Below, piece after piece: positions 16,235-40,596 of a DNA stretch of 64,000 bases (the first letter of the stretch is position 1; each line of letters starts with the position of its first letter). The translations under genes and the position numbers were made by a program. The stretch is taken from contig JAUJPP010000003.1 in assembly GCA_030562195.1 (NCBI GenBank), positions 48,552,602 through 48,616,601 of the forward strand, read 5' to 3'. This DNA comes from Nipponacmea schrenckii (Eukaryota > Mollusca > Gastropoda > Lottiidae). The notes under the pieces were generated by a model. That model saw only the letters and a program-made list of their open reading frames with translations, was not told the DNA's origin and did not search any database.

Positions 16235-18039
16235 CCTCTAACAAAACTCTTGTATTTGACACATTGGACTTGAAGGATTGCTTTGCACTAATGAAATAGA
16301 TTTTGAATCACCTTTCTACTGCATTCTTTTATAGACTTTCAAGAATGCAGTATTACAGGACTCTATTTTTTAAAAAAAATTCAAACTAGTATTTGTCCTT
16401 TTTTGTCGAGCAAAAAAAAAAAAACACTAAGGTTTGTTTTTTGTTTTGGGTGAAAACATCAGTTTGTTGATAATGAGTTTTTGTAAATTATGAAGTTTTA
16501 TTTTGTTCTTTTTCTTTTATTTAATATTTTGTTCAAGTAAATCTATTCATTAATAATTTATCAATTTATTCATTTGATAAAGGATAACACTACAACATTT
16601 AGATTCAAAATTTCAGACAAAACAAGATGTTTTTAATCAAGATTGTGAGTTCTGAAGAGAACTGTATTCTGTATTTTAGCCAGCCATACTGATTCTCAAA
16701 ATCAAAATCTGGTTTCTCCAACAATTGTTATGGGTAGCTGAAATTTAGCTCTCTAAGCTTGTAAGTCAAAAATTTACTCGTCCAAATTCCACAGGTATTG
16801 AGAACTTGAATAGATTCTTTAGATGTCATGAAGATATTTTGATCAATGAAAACAATTGCCTTAAAGCATCAACTTATAACTAATGAGACATTATTCTTCA
16901 TTGATCAAAATAAGTTTCTGATCTCATTTAGAGTTCAATCCAACTGTTTATGTGTCCAATGCATATATGGCGAAGTGACAGGTTATTAGCAGGTCATAGA
17001 ATTTCGATGAGGTGTAATGTCTTTGTCCAACTGTTCGTCATCAATTCCAAATACTTGTTTTGAAATAGTATAGAATTAAAGTGTAATTAGTATTGTATTT
17101 TGAAATAAGTAAGGTAGAATTGAATTGTCATTTCATGAGTGCTCATTGCTGACAAAATATTAATGTAAGAATAAAACCAAAATCGTTTTTGTGTTAGAAC
17201 TTGTTAAGAATGTGTAGGTCTATATATCGTTGTCATTTATTTAAATTACAGTGAAGTCTAATGTTCCCTTAACCTGAACTAGACATTTTGGGATATTTCT
17301 GCTTCCAACTGTACAAGACTTGATAAAATTTTTCTCTTTTGATAACTTTACTTAAATTTAAGATACATACAATCCTTATTTGGAACTATAGAGGCCAGTG
17401 TAGAACTATGTTTATGTGGCATGCTCTATTTCGAATTGCCCATTTAGAAATCAAACCCTTCAGATAGAAAGCTTTACCTACAGATCAGCTTTTGTTGTGT
17501 TAGTGTTAACAATTTTAACCTACTTTTAAAAGTTTAACCTCATTCTTAAATAGCTTTCATATTTTTATGATTATAATTTTAATAATTATATCACCTTTTT
17601 AAACTTCAAAATGTATAGAAACATAAAATAAATATGTATGTCCTTAAGTTGTTTTGCTTTAACTATCTTATGATTTGCAGTGTTCCTTTTGGGGGTTTGT
17701 ATTCTGGTACCTTTGAATAATTGATTCCACTTAATTCTCTTAAGAGCTGATAATAAAGAGTTTTTAGCACATTGATATTATCTAGTGTGAAAAATTACAT
17801 GTTTCTTTTTTTTTATATAAATGCAGTCATACTATTTAATCATGTTGTGTTTGTGAAATTTTGGGTTAATGTCAACGGCCAGTTTTTGTAGATCCACAAT
17901 CCAAATTATAATTGATGTTTATTTTAAACTCTCTTTGAATAAAGTAGACAAAAAAGAAAAAAATATCTTTGACAAGAAGGGAAAGTAACTCATACATATT
18001 TACAGAGAAGTTTCATCATCATCACCCGGAAAACCAATG
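16235..18039 (+). other. Downstream of UBE2D gene A; probable 3' UTR and spacer
   Basis: Non-coding AT-rich DNA that probably contains the 3' UTR. AATAAA occurs at 17170-17175, and others lie near 17626 and 17935. A 15-base perfect inverted repeat occurs at 16837-16851 and 16898-16912 (attttgatcaatgaa and its complement). Confidence 0.5.
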
Positions 18040-18059
18040 GTTAATCATTATAATTATTT

Positions 18060-19160
18060 GGTAAGAGTAACTGCCCTATTTTTTCATTAACACCCAAGGA
18101 TGAACTCTGCTGAAACACCATAAATACATGAAGCTGCTTGCTCATCAAAACAAGTTTAGGTTTTATCTCGTCTTAAACTTTTGACACAATTACATTTAAA
18201 TGACATATCTTACGTTCATTATCACTCCAGGATGAACCCTAACAATAGAGATCCTACAAACTCACCTATTCGGCTATTCCACGTAACAAATTCTCTTTAA
18301 ATAAATCAGGGAATTTACGCGAAAGATAATATTAGACTTACAAAATCCAAACCTTTACGATGGATTTACTGGAGCTCAACCTTCCAAAATATAACAAAAA
18401 ATAATGTCTTGCACACTGGTCGCCGACTAAATAATTGTCTTTGTAGGTACAAGTTTTACCCTTTGCACAATAATTACTTCTGTATAATTTTATAATTGTG
18501 AATAACATGGTGAATTTCTTTAGTCTATTAAATAATAATAATCGAGTAAGTAGTTTTTTGAGTATAGGTATTTCATGCACTATACAAAGTAATGTCAGAC
18601 ACATTTAGGCACAGTATTTTTTTACTTACAACAAAGGGTACAATTTGAACGAAGCGGATCCTAAAAACACCAAACTCACTACGTTCTGAGAAGTGTGGTG
18701 AAAACGTTTGGCTCACATAAGCGACATCGTTCACCTTTTAATTGAAAATTAAGTTTTTTTCATACTTCAAGTCATATTGCGATAGTCATGGCCGGGTATA
18801 TAGTCGTCGCCCCTGTCTGTCTGTCCGTCCACGATTGTTATGGGCACGACGGATGTTTTATTGATGAATTGTGACGAACCTTTGTGTAAGTCTTTGTAAT
18901 CACCCAAGGATGAACCCAGTTAAAATCAGACCAATCGAAAAATATTTACTATAACAAGAGTTTTTGCCCTTGTTCTTTAGAAACGCATCTTCCCCTGTTC
19001 TTGAAATCTTTGTGGACACGATAAAGAGCTGGTTTCTTGATGGATTTTGATGATATTTGTTGAGGGTGTTTGTAATCACCCAAGGATGGATGAATTTTGA
19101 TGACACTTGTTGTGAGTGTTTCTAATCATCTAAGGATGGACTTGAATTAAAAAATCTTTT
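18060..19160. repeat. Divergent array of the 'cacccaaggatgaac' repeat family
   Basis: Repeated phrases 'caccca/caggatgaac' occur near 18093, 18227, 18901, 19077 and 19125. Between them are 'cccttgttct' and 'tgatgaa/tttgtg' blocks and a Tgtctgtctgtccgtcc stretch near 18810. A ~51-base tandem pair lies at 19034-19140. The same family, in both orientations, fills 37.8-40.0 kb. It is non-coding. Confidence 0.7.
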
Positions 19161-20398
19161 CAACCTCTCGAAAAAATTGGCTGCCATTAATGAATCAATT
19201 GGCAAGTAGACATGTACCATGCACGACTACTGGGTTCGATGGAAGCTCGCTTATCTGGTTCACTATGGATGCCGACTGTGGCCATCTCGACTTCACGCCC
19301 ACGAGAGATGGCAAAGCGAGAACACAGACGAAAAAGCAAGCTTAACAAAAACACTAGGAAGCTAGGAAAAAGCAAGAAAGGGGGGGGGGGGAAATATTCA
19401 GGTGGTGATAATGATTGAATGAAACCTCAATGCCGAGAAGTTAAAGGTTTTCGAAAATCATATTTGAAGTTTTAAAGAGTTCTTCGGAATTTAATAGTTC
19501 TGATTTGAAAAGATGTTTATGGAACAAGATTAGTTTCATTAAAAGTTAAAAGTGAAAGCCAGGGCTTAATTTCAGAAGAAATTTTTCTTTGATGAAATGG
19601 GTTGAATTCGAAGTCGAGGGTATAAATACGAAGATTGTCGGTATTGAAGACATGTAGAATGCAATGCAATTTGCAGAACGCCTCTACGAAGTGATTAACA
19701 TCTAGGCCATTCTCTAGGCGGTTTTCCAAATATTTCGGACAATCTACAATAGATAAGATAGCTCGAAACAGCTTTACGAGTTTTTCCTTATATCACGATA
19801 TTTGTATCGATTGTGATAAAAATCTTTCCATATCGCGATTAATCATCATATCTCATGATATCTAATTGTAGCCTATCATTTCTTTGAAAGAATGTAACGT
19901 CCGTTATGTCTGTAAGTCGGGATGTCAGAAGCCTTTATAATGTTTGAGTTCTAAATAGGTGGAATTACCTATGTAACCTATGTGTTGCAAGTTTCTTAAA
20001 GCTATCATGCTGTGATTAGGCTAAAATTAAAAGGATAATAGGTCCTACAATGATCATAACATTTAAAAAAATTTAAACCTGGCCAATAATAGCTCTATTA
20101 ATCAGTAAATATACCTGCTGCCATAAATAACATAAAAAAATAAATTAATATCCAAAAAACTAAGAAATTATCCAAGGTGTATTTGATTATTGAATAATGC
20201 TAAATAAATTGAGTGAGCGTTTTTAAGAAATGACTAAGTTTTGTGAGATTTTCAGATTCTAAGGGATTCTGCTACTTTATAACACCAGGTAAATTCTAAA
20301 ATTTTATGTTGCTAAAAACAGTAACTTTCTACAAATTTTAGCAGACCATACAAATTAGTTACATAACATTTTAATCCAGTCTAATTAATAACATATTT

Positions 20399-20580
20399 CT
20401 TTCTACTTTTATATAATCTTATTTATGCTCTTTATTTCATATATTAATTTACAGATGTCTTTCTAATTTTATATGAATCTTATTTATGCATATTATTTTA
20501 TATATTAATTTACAGATGTCTTTATACTTTTATATAAATCTGATTTATGCATATTATTTTATATATTAATTTATAGATGT
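20399..20580. repeat. Three-copy tandem repeat, 60/61-bp unit
   Basis: Three consecutive units (20399-20458, 20459-20519, 20520-20580) each run from ctttct/ata to a/tagatgt. They share tttatgca.attattt and tatattaattta, with a few substitutions. Confidence 0.9.
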
Positions 20581-21544
20581 GAATTTACAAATTATCATTC
20601 TGTCTGAAAAATTTTCTCTTAAGTTAATCAGAAGTGGCACAACAGTCTGCATCAATATCTTAAAGGGGCACAATCTTGATTTTTAGTGGGCCTTTGTTAC
20701 ATTTAAACAGTCCTCAGAAATACTCAAGCTCTAAGAAAATCGCAAAATACCTTGAAATATACCTCAAAAATTTCACTTTTTATTTTTTTTCCGTGCTGTA
20801 CGCGGTTGGTCTTCAGTCAGTCTGAAAATTGTGTGTCCTGTTGACAAAATCTACAATTGTTATTACATGTACTTTCTTTTTGTTTTATCAGTGTGGGCCT
20901 GCGCAGTAGTCTATTTATAACTCTTTGATTTTCCAATATGGCGTTCATAATATCTTAAGACATTATGATTTTCAAACACGGATAAATATGTATACCCATG
21001 GATTTGAAGGCTCAAATTTCAAAGGTAAGCTCTGTAGACTATGTCTGATTAGATAAACAAAAGATTTCATGTGTTTGAGGCTGTCAGATGATTGTCCGAA
21101 ACAAATCAAGCCTGTGCCCCTTTAAATCAACCTATTTTTAATTATGCATATCTCAGAAAATACAATGTGGTCTTAAATAAGGGCATAGTTAGAAGTTTAA
21201 TTTCAAACTAGATGCTGTATGTGATATAATTCTTTTATCTTCAAGCGAGAAACAAAAGATTGAAAAGTTTCACAGTTTGCCTCTTTGCTAAAAGCGGCTG
21301 AGGGAACACTGGGGGATAGGTATCAAAATTTAGAGGGCCAAGCAAACCACTGTACTCAGCTCTAGTTTTACATTTGCATGTGAACAGCTGTTAAACAATA
21401 ACAGCTTATTGTTGTACATTTTAATTCCATCCACAACAAATCAGAACAATGGAATATCATGTATCACTCAATCAGTAAAACTAGAAATTTGACAACTTGA
21501 TACCTGAACCCAAGGCCCAGAACCTGAAACATTCAAAGTAAAGT

Positions 21545-21660
21545 ATATTTAATGAACACTAATCCTCAGTTCTAAATATATTACAAAATTATTTTACAAA
21601 CAATTGGCACAGAAATAGAAATTATTTAAATTAAAGTCAGTTTCAATAATACAGAACAAT
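21545..21660 (-). repeat. Duplicated 3'-UTR segment of UBE2D gene B, distal copy
   Basis: Similar to 24275-24385, sharing actaatcctca.ttcta, atatattacaaaattatt and acaattggcacaga. Each copy lies about 200-350 bases downstream, in gene sense, of one alternative terminal exon. The duplicated unit therefore included exon plus 3' UTR, not the exon alone. Confidence 0.8.
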
Positions 21661-21878
21661 TCTCAAACATTTTGTTTGAAGTAATCTGTAGCAAAAAAAG
21701 GAATAAAGGATTAAAAGATTATAGGTTGGTTATAAATAGTACTGATCATATTTTGAAGCGCCTGTTTTTTTTCTCCTTCCGTCGTTTCCATTTCAAATTT
21801 AGATTTGTAAGAAGAATTGCTTCGCAATGTATATCCCCCGCCCCGCCATTTCACTATATAAGATAATATCCCATTAAA

Positions 21879-33889
<12,011 letters not shown>

Positions 33890-34316
33890 TTTGTGTGTAA
33901 GAAGACTACCTAAAATTAAGAAAATGTGACTAATACAGATGCCTCTTTCTCAATTCGCCCAAGTTTCCTTGCTTCAAGAGAAAAACACCTCCCTAACTAA
34001 AGAGTTTCTAAAAGAGTTACGTTCCTTTGAAAATTAGACTACAAAGAGTTCTCAATGAGAAATGTTGTGTCGTATATATACGAGAAATGCAAGGTAGTAT
34101 AAAGAGATATACGACTGTAGTGATACCTTTTAACTGTGAATATTTAAGGCATGGCAGAGTATCAGTCATGAGGTGGATTTCGAATTGGTTGTTTTGCTGG
34201 GTGAAAAACATACTCATAGCAAAATTGAGCGCTATCATGTGTTAGTTACGTTATTCGCAACTATATAAGATGACTTTACTGTCCCTTTCGCACTTTCGCA
34301 AATGTTTCAGATTTGC
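33890..34316 (-). other. Upstream of UBE2D gene B
   Basis: Likely holds the promoter and 5' UTR of gene B, since exon 1 begins at the start codon at 33889. No certain TATA box was found; cgtatatatacg at 34071-34082 is a weak candidate. The short open frames on both strands overlap each other and look incidental. Confidence 0.4.
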
Positions 34317-36082
34317 TTTTGTATTGTATTGTATTGTAGATCGGTCTTTTATAAGCTTATTAGCTTCTTGACCACCGTTCTTCTTCAAAGTTTTTCACGT
34401 TCAATAGTGAGTATTTTACATGTGAGTGCGCATTAGTTTTCAGTGATGAATTTTAATAGGTATATTTCTAACAATATTAATGGGTATGATTATGATCATT
34501 ATAGATTGAATTTATCAATATCGTTTTTCCAAGCTTGGTTCAGATTGGTTTTGAATATATCCAGGGTTGGTGATTTAACAACGTATTCAGGGAGTGAGTT
34601 CCAGGTTTCGATGGTACGAACAGAGAAGAAGTTTTTTCTTATGTCTAATCGAGTGTGTGGTTTCTGTAATTTCAGGTTGTGGCCTCTGGTTCGTTTATGT
34701 GTTGAAAGTGGTAGCATGGATTTGTTGACAAGGGTGTCTATGTTGTTTAGATATCGATAGATCTGTAAGGTGTCTGCTCTTTTTCTTCTGTATTTGAGTG
34801 TGGGTAGGCCTAATATTAATAATCTTTCTTTGTAGGGAAGATCTTTCACGTGTCGTACCAACTTTGTTGCTCTTCGTTGAACATTTTCCAATGAAGTGAT
34901 GTCTTTTTTCAACATAGGGCTCCAAACCGTACATGCATATTCCAGGTGGGGTCTGACAAGGCATTTGTATAGTGGCATAAATGTATCTTTATCCAGGTTG
35001 GTGAAAGTTCTTTTTATCAGTCCTGTTATTCTGTTTGATTTCTTCACACATTCAGATACATGTTTGCTAAACTTAAGGCTATGGTCTATGGTTACTCCAA
35101 GATCTTTCTCGATGTTAACTTGTTGGAGTAGAACTGGTGTACCGGTGGTATTGGATCTCATGGAGTATTGATGTCTGATATTGTTGTTTCCAAAGTGGAT
35201 TGATTTACACTTATCAGCATTAAATTCCATTTGCCATGTTTCGGTCCAGTCTGTTAAATTGTTTAAATCTGTTTGCAGGTTGTTTCTATCACTCTCAGTA
35301 AGGCATGGACTGTATAGTTTGGTGTCATCAGCGAAGAGTTTTACTAAAGAATGTACTGCATCAGGGATATCATTGATATAGATTATGAATAAGACTGGGC
35401 CTAGGACACTTCCCTGTGGAACACCACTGATCACTTTTGTCCATGGAGATACTGTATTGTTGAGGACAACACGCTGTTTACGGTTTGTCAGGAAATTCTG
35501 TATCCATCTTAGTAGTTTACCAGATATTCCAATTTTCTGCAGTTTGAGGAGGAGCCGTTGGTGTGGGACTTTGTCAAAAGCCTTATAAAAGTCTAAGTAT
35601 ATCACATCTATGGGGTGTTGGTTGTCAGATTCTGTTATATAGTTGAGGAATTCTAAAAGTTGAGTTGTAGTAGATCGTCCTTTTCTGAAACCATATTGTT
35701 CGTCACTGAGTATGTTATTTACGTTAAGATAGTCCATAAGTTTGTCCTTGACGATTGATTCTAGAGTTTTAACAATGAGACTGGTGAGGCTTATGGGTCT
35801 ATAGTTTGCTGTACACTTTTTACTTCCTTTCTTGAAGATTGGAGTGATGTTGCCCTCTTTCCATGCACTTGGTAATTGACCTTCTTGGAGTGAGCTGTTA
35901 AATATCATAGCTAATGGTTCATCCAGTACTGCACTCAGTTCTTTCAGGACTCTTGGGTGTATGCCATCTGGACCGGCAGATTTGTTTATACGAAGTTGGT
36001 TTAGTTTCTTGGAGACCTGTTCTCTGGTTACTGAGATTTTATAATTAGTAGGAATGTCATAGGATGCTTTTTTAATGAAACT
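34317..36082 (-). mobile_element. CR1/jockey-like non-LTR retrotransposon, 5'-truncated
   Basis: The open frame at 34499-35908 encodes 469 residues of RT and tail. The same frame stays open upstream to about 36082 and adds FIKKASYDIPTNYKISVTRE and SAGPDGIHPRVLKEL, so the Met at 35908 is not the real start. Motifs: NYRPISL (35-41), motif A YLDFYKAFD (104-112, D106), motif B SGVPQGSVLGP (161-171), and motif C LFADD (191-195). The C-terminal block SLENVQRRATKLV is typical of the CR1/jockey/RTE-X group. There is no RNase H. The gene-sense 3' end carries (ATACA)n at about 34318-34336, a short microsatellite tail as in CR1/L2-type elements. The endonuclease and ORF1 are missing. The remaining ~528 codons have no stop, so the insertion is fairly young. 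Confidence 0.9.
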
Positions 36083-37759
36083 TGGTTGTTTTAACTAATT
36101 GTTCTTAACACTGTCCTTATACTTTATTGCCCTCACTTAGTCTCTTAATTCAACTGATCCCACTTTTACCTTCTGTCTACCTTCTGTCATGGGCCAGCTT
36201 AGTGAGTTTTCAATGAGTTTCATGACCTTTCCTTCCAGAAACTTTACTTTAATCTTAGTCTTTGAAGAAGAAGGCTGCCTTATTTCTATCTTTGTGAAAT
36301 AAGAAGTCATTATTCTTCACTGTTTTAACACCAGTTACTTTGTGTGTTTTGGGTGTTTTTAGGGTAATTGTCTGTCTGGGTTACTATATTTTGTAAGAGA
36401 GATGTGCAAATGAAATATATATTGATATTTCAAGTATTAAGTAATGGCAGCCATATTGAATTTCTAAGCACTAATATAATGTTAATTAAAACTTGGCCTT
36501 TGGTATTATTTCTTTCATGTATTATAATTACCTTTAGTTATAATTATTTCACAGGATTAGATAGTCATAGATATAGATAGTTGATAGATATTGCATAACT
36601 TCATATCAAACCCCGCCTTTAGTTTTGGTTTTAGTTTTTATTATCATGATATATTATATCCCTGTCCTAATGCATAAGCTTAGTGAATAGCATAGATATT
36701 ATTATCATTCGCCAGGTTCTCTAAACGATACATTAGTTATTAGGTTAAATAGGTATTATATGTGTATAAAGCTTTACTGTGATAATATTTTTGTGATTGT
36801 ACTTTATTATTGTAATATATATATCTAATTGTACCATATTATCATTACAGGGTTTTTATTAAAGTTATGAATGGGAAAGATAGTTTTGATATAATAAAAG
36901 AGCTCGCTTCCCCCCTTACACCTTGGAAACTAAAACCCCGGCTATTTAGGAAAAATTAAACCTTACCCTTTTTTAAAACTTTTTTTAAACCTGCCAAATT
37001 TTCAAAAAAAAAAAAATTAAAGGGTTGAATTTCTTCACTGATTCCTTCAATATTTTTTCATTGCTCAATGTATTATCCTTGCTCAACAAATGGGTGAGTA
37101 TGGTCCTTATCTTTGGGCCCCCTATTGGGAATAAGAGTTCTCCAGGTTGGGAAAACCCAAAAGTCGGGGTGATATCTCAGTTTTTAAATTTCAAGCGAAT
37201 AGTAATAAAGGTTTAACTTCAATGTTTTTCGACTGGAATATGTTAAACCATCGTTCACAACAAAAATTATACCTAAGTATCAAAATTGGCACTGCACAGG
37301 TTTGGGTTACGAACAAGGCCTGCCGTTCGAAACAATCAGAGATGTAAAGTTGAAATTTGAACCAGAGGTACACACCCATCTGAAGTTGCTATGTTCCAAA
37401 TTTCATCTTCCTTTTCAGATGGAAATCGTTAGAAAGCCCCGTATGTATTATGCAGAAAACGAGATTTCAGGAGAAAGTATTTCAATCCCAATCGAAATGT
37501 TCATCTTTTTTGTTGTTTTAAATTAATCAATCTCTGCTAACTGAAGAAATGTTGAGAAAGGACTCATATTGATAAATGTCTCCAACCCCAACATTTTAAA
37601 AAGTTACAAAATTTGGTGAAGGACGAAAGTCTTTTGTTTAATCCTATAAAGATGAATTGATAGAACGGTAACAATCACGGGAATGAGATATCCAACCTTC
37701 AGTCATACATTTCTTTTCTGGGGTGATACCATACTGCTTAGTTTCATTTAAATTTGTTT
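36083..37759. other. No gene seen
   Basis: AT-rich intergenic DNA. A GC-richer stretch at 37090-37530 contains overlapping open frames of 60-75 codons on both strands, but no family resemblance or splice logic. Confidence 0.5.
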
Positions 37760-37769
37760 TAAATTTTGA

Positions 37770-38200
37770 ATTGAGTTCATCTTTGGGTGATAATGAACAA
37801 TTTTAGCAAGTTTCATCAAAAAAACGTAAAGAATTGTGACTTTTTGAGTGTTTACGTGATAAATATCAAACGCGTTTTTTTTAAAGAAAAGGGCAATAAT
37901 TGATTTTTAAATACTTTTTGATATTTTTGATTTTCAATAAGGTTTATCCTTAGGTGATAATAAACAATTTCATTAAGTTTCGTCTAAATCCCAAGAGTGA
38001 TGAAGAGCGTGCAATTCGAAAACAAGGGCATTAACTCATAATACGCCTTTTTCAATTTCTCTGATTTTCATCCTTGGTTGGATACGAACACTCACGTTAC
38101 GTCAAAATCTGTCAAGAATTGTGCCTTCTAGCACACTAGAGTGCTTACGAGCAATTGTGTACGGATGGACGGATGGACTTGTGTGACGGCATTATACAGT
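37770..38200 (+). repeat. Molluscan-type repeat block, forward orientation
   Basis: Contains gggtgataatgaaca, gggtgataataaaca, agggcaataa, 'attgtgcctt', and ends in ggatggacggatggac near 38163. These are the forward counterparts of the blocks at 39090-39470. Similar sequence returns at 39500-39960, also ending in a gacggacgg run. Confidence 0.7.
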
Positions 38201-38202
38201 CA

Positions 38203-38890
38203 ACATTCCACGTGGGAGTATTAAAAATCGGCAAGTTTAGACTCCAATAGGTAGGTAAATGGCGAGTTAACGTTCGCTTCCAGCAATTGCTGATATCGCA
38301 AACTAGGTAGTTGCTTCAAAGCCAACAAAGCCTGATATAAAGCTTAAAAAGTGTTAGACTCCAATAACACTTTTTAAGCTTTATATCAGGCTTTGTTGGC
38401 TTTGAAGCGGACATGACACATTCCCACGATTAGGATTTAACACTTCCCAGTAATTGGATTCAAACACCTCAGGGATAGCCATGCCATTTGGTCTGATATA
38501 TATAGACCACCACCACCTGTATTTATCAGTTTTTGTTTCCAGTATCAACAGGTATTTTATTTTGTTTTATTCGGTATTCTGACCGGGCAATTTATAGTCA
38601 ATAATTCCACGTGGGAGTATTAAAAGTCGGCAAGTTTAGACTCCAATAACCCTTTTTAAGCTTTATATCAGGCTTTATGTTGGCTTTGAAGCGGACATGA
38701 CACATTCCCTCGATTAGGATTTAACACTTTCCAGTAATTGGATTCAAACACCTCAAGGATAGCCATGCCATTTGGTCTGATATATATAGACCACGTTCTT
38801 CTGTATTTACCGGTTTTTGTTTCCAGCATCAACAGGTAGATATTTTATTTTGTTTTATTCGGCATTCTGAACGGGCATTTTATAGTCAAT
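38203..38890 (+). repeat. Tandem duplicate of ~390 bp, first copy interrupted
   Basis: Copy 1 (38203-38580) and copy 2 (about 38598-38890) share ttccacgtgggagtattaaaa, cggcaagtttagactccaat, ttttaagctttatatcagg, ggacatgacacattcc and tttggtctgatatatatag. A decayed third relative lies at 39905-40110. Copy 1 alone carries an extra ~104 bases at 38250-38353. Confidence 0.85.
38313..38408. repeat. Perfect 43-bp inverted repeat, 10-bp loop
   Basis: Arms 38313-38355 and 38366-38408 are exact reverse complements (gcttcaaagccaacaaagcc at the outer ends), around the loop agactccaat. The right arm is the native repeat sequence, as copy 2 shows; the left arm is the added one. A 65-base match to the retrotransposon 3' region (rc of 5966-6030) adjoins the left arm. 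Confidence 0.95.
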
Positions 38891-38931
38891 AATTGATAAG
38901 AGATAATTTAAATAATTATTAGCCATTTCAG

Positions 38932-39083
38932 AAAGTTTCGAAAAAAAATCCGTAACGAATTGTGCCTTCTAGAATGTTTACGCGCCAAAATCGCACGCGT
39001 TATTTCTTCTTCTTTAAAACTCATTTGCTTTTTGGCTCGTAAACACTACAAGGCACAATTTGTTACGGATTTTAGCGAAACTG
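38932..39083. repeat. Large imperfect inverted repeat, ~48-bp arms
   Basis: The left arm around 38937-38984 (tccgtaacgaattgtgcctt and atgtttacg) pairs with the right arm around 39037-39083 (cgtaaacact and aaggcacaatttgttacgga). It marks the point where the forward repeat family meets its own inverted copy. Confidence 0.85.
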
Positions 39084-39094
39084 GTTGAAATAGT

Positions 39095-39470
39095 TAATTA
39101 TCACCCAAGGATGAACCGTATTGAAAATAAAAAACATCGAAAAGTATGCATGAATCATTGTCCTTGTTCTTGAAAACGCGTTTGATATTAAGCTCGTAAT
39201 CACTCTATCAGGGCACTGACTGATTTTTACGAACGAGCTGAAATTGTTTATTATCACCCAAGAATGAATCCTATTGAAAATGAAAAATATCGAAATATAT
39301 TTAACATGAATCATTGCCCTTGTTCTTGCAAGATTTTTGACCCGTAATCACTCTATAAGGCACAGATTATAACGGAACTTTGTGAAATTGTTCATTATCA
39401 CCATAGGATGAACCCTGTTGAAAATCAAAAATACCCCAAAAGTTCGATGAGTTATTGTATTGTCAGAAGG
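39095..39470 (-). repeat. Three tandem units of the 'cacccaaggatgaac' family
   Basis: Units of about 148 bases at roughly 39102, 39255 and 39400. Each has atcacc-a-gatgaa-c, then ttgaaaat.aaaaa, and 'attgtccttgttct' or 'ctctataaggcac' spacers. Inverted relative to 37770-38200. Confidence 0.75.
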
Positions 39471-40393
39471 TACAATTCTTGACAGATTGTGATGAAACTT
39501 AGTAATATTTACATTTATCACCCTAGAAAAGAAGCATTGAATGTTGAATATTTCATTCTGGTGATTGTTACTGTACTGTTGAGTTTTTGTTCAATTTCAA
39601 TGCTGCCAGTGGGCGTATTTTTGATTTTGCCTGACAAGCTATATCTTGATTTTCACAGGGTTCATCTTTTGGTGATTATAAGCAATTCCATCAAGCATCA
39701 AGTGTCGTCAAAATCCTTAGATTGTTGAAGAGTCTTCAGGAGTATTTCAAAATAAGGGCAATAACTCATACACATTTCTCGATTTCTCTGATTTGCAATT
39801 CAGGTTCATCGGGTGGATGCGAACACTCGCACAAATTTACAAATTGTGCTTTCTAGAGTTTTTACCAGCAATTTTGGACGGACGGACAGACCGATGGGTG
39901 AACCTGGGTGAGGGCAATATAAAAAGTCTGCAAGTTCAGACCCCAATAACCCTATTTAAACGGCGTAACAAGTAACACAGCCAGTGTTTTTGTGGGACTT
40001 TATCATTTCACAATCAAAATATTTTATCAGGCGTATATGTTGCCTTATAACGGACATGACACATATCCACGATTAGGATTTAACACTTTCAAGTAATTAG
40101 AAAACATCTCGGGAATTTTTTTTATTAAAGTGGTGTTAACTTTAAAACAGTACTGAGAAACAGAGAATATTTTTGGTTGATATGAATATGCATAGGCCTA
40201 AATGAGCACACGTCATTACATAGAAAATTGTTATGTTTTACAGTGGTTATTTTCAGTCAAAATATTACGTAGTTACGGGGCCTCACATACGCCATAATTA
40301 TATTTTATTTTGAATTAAATCAATCCTAGTTGCCTTAGTACTATTTAAAATGGAATTCAGTTGATTAACCTGCAATAACAGCAACATCCTAAG

Positions 40394-40401
40394 TATATAT
40401 A
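40394..40401 (+). promoter_or_regulatory. Candidate TATA box of the small secreted-peptide gene
   Basis: TATATATA about 200 bases upstream of the start at 40597. An acceptor-like ttttttcag ends at 40589, seven bases before that ATG, so the leader may be spliced. Weak on its own. Confidence 0.3.
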
Positions 40402-40596
40402 TTGGAAAGGCGTCGGCTCAGACAAGTATTAAGATACATGATCAAATAATTCTACATCATATACCACTCATGGGAATAAGTTTTGTTTATTTAGAGAAAT
40501 TGTCCTCCCATGGATAGAATAATGCCAAGAACGTTTTGGTAAAGATCGATTTACAAACAGTAAGCTGAAAAACCTGATATTTTTTTCAGATATAAT

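Noticed and set aside
19187..19418. Basic 68-residue frame near 19.2-19.4 kb
   Set aside because: An equally long frame lies on the other strand; there is no family match, and the C-terminal part is a G run and Lys-rich low complexity.
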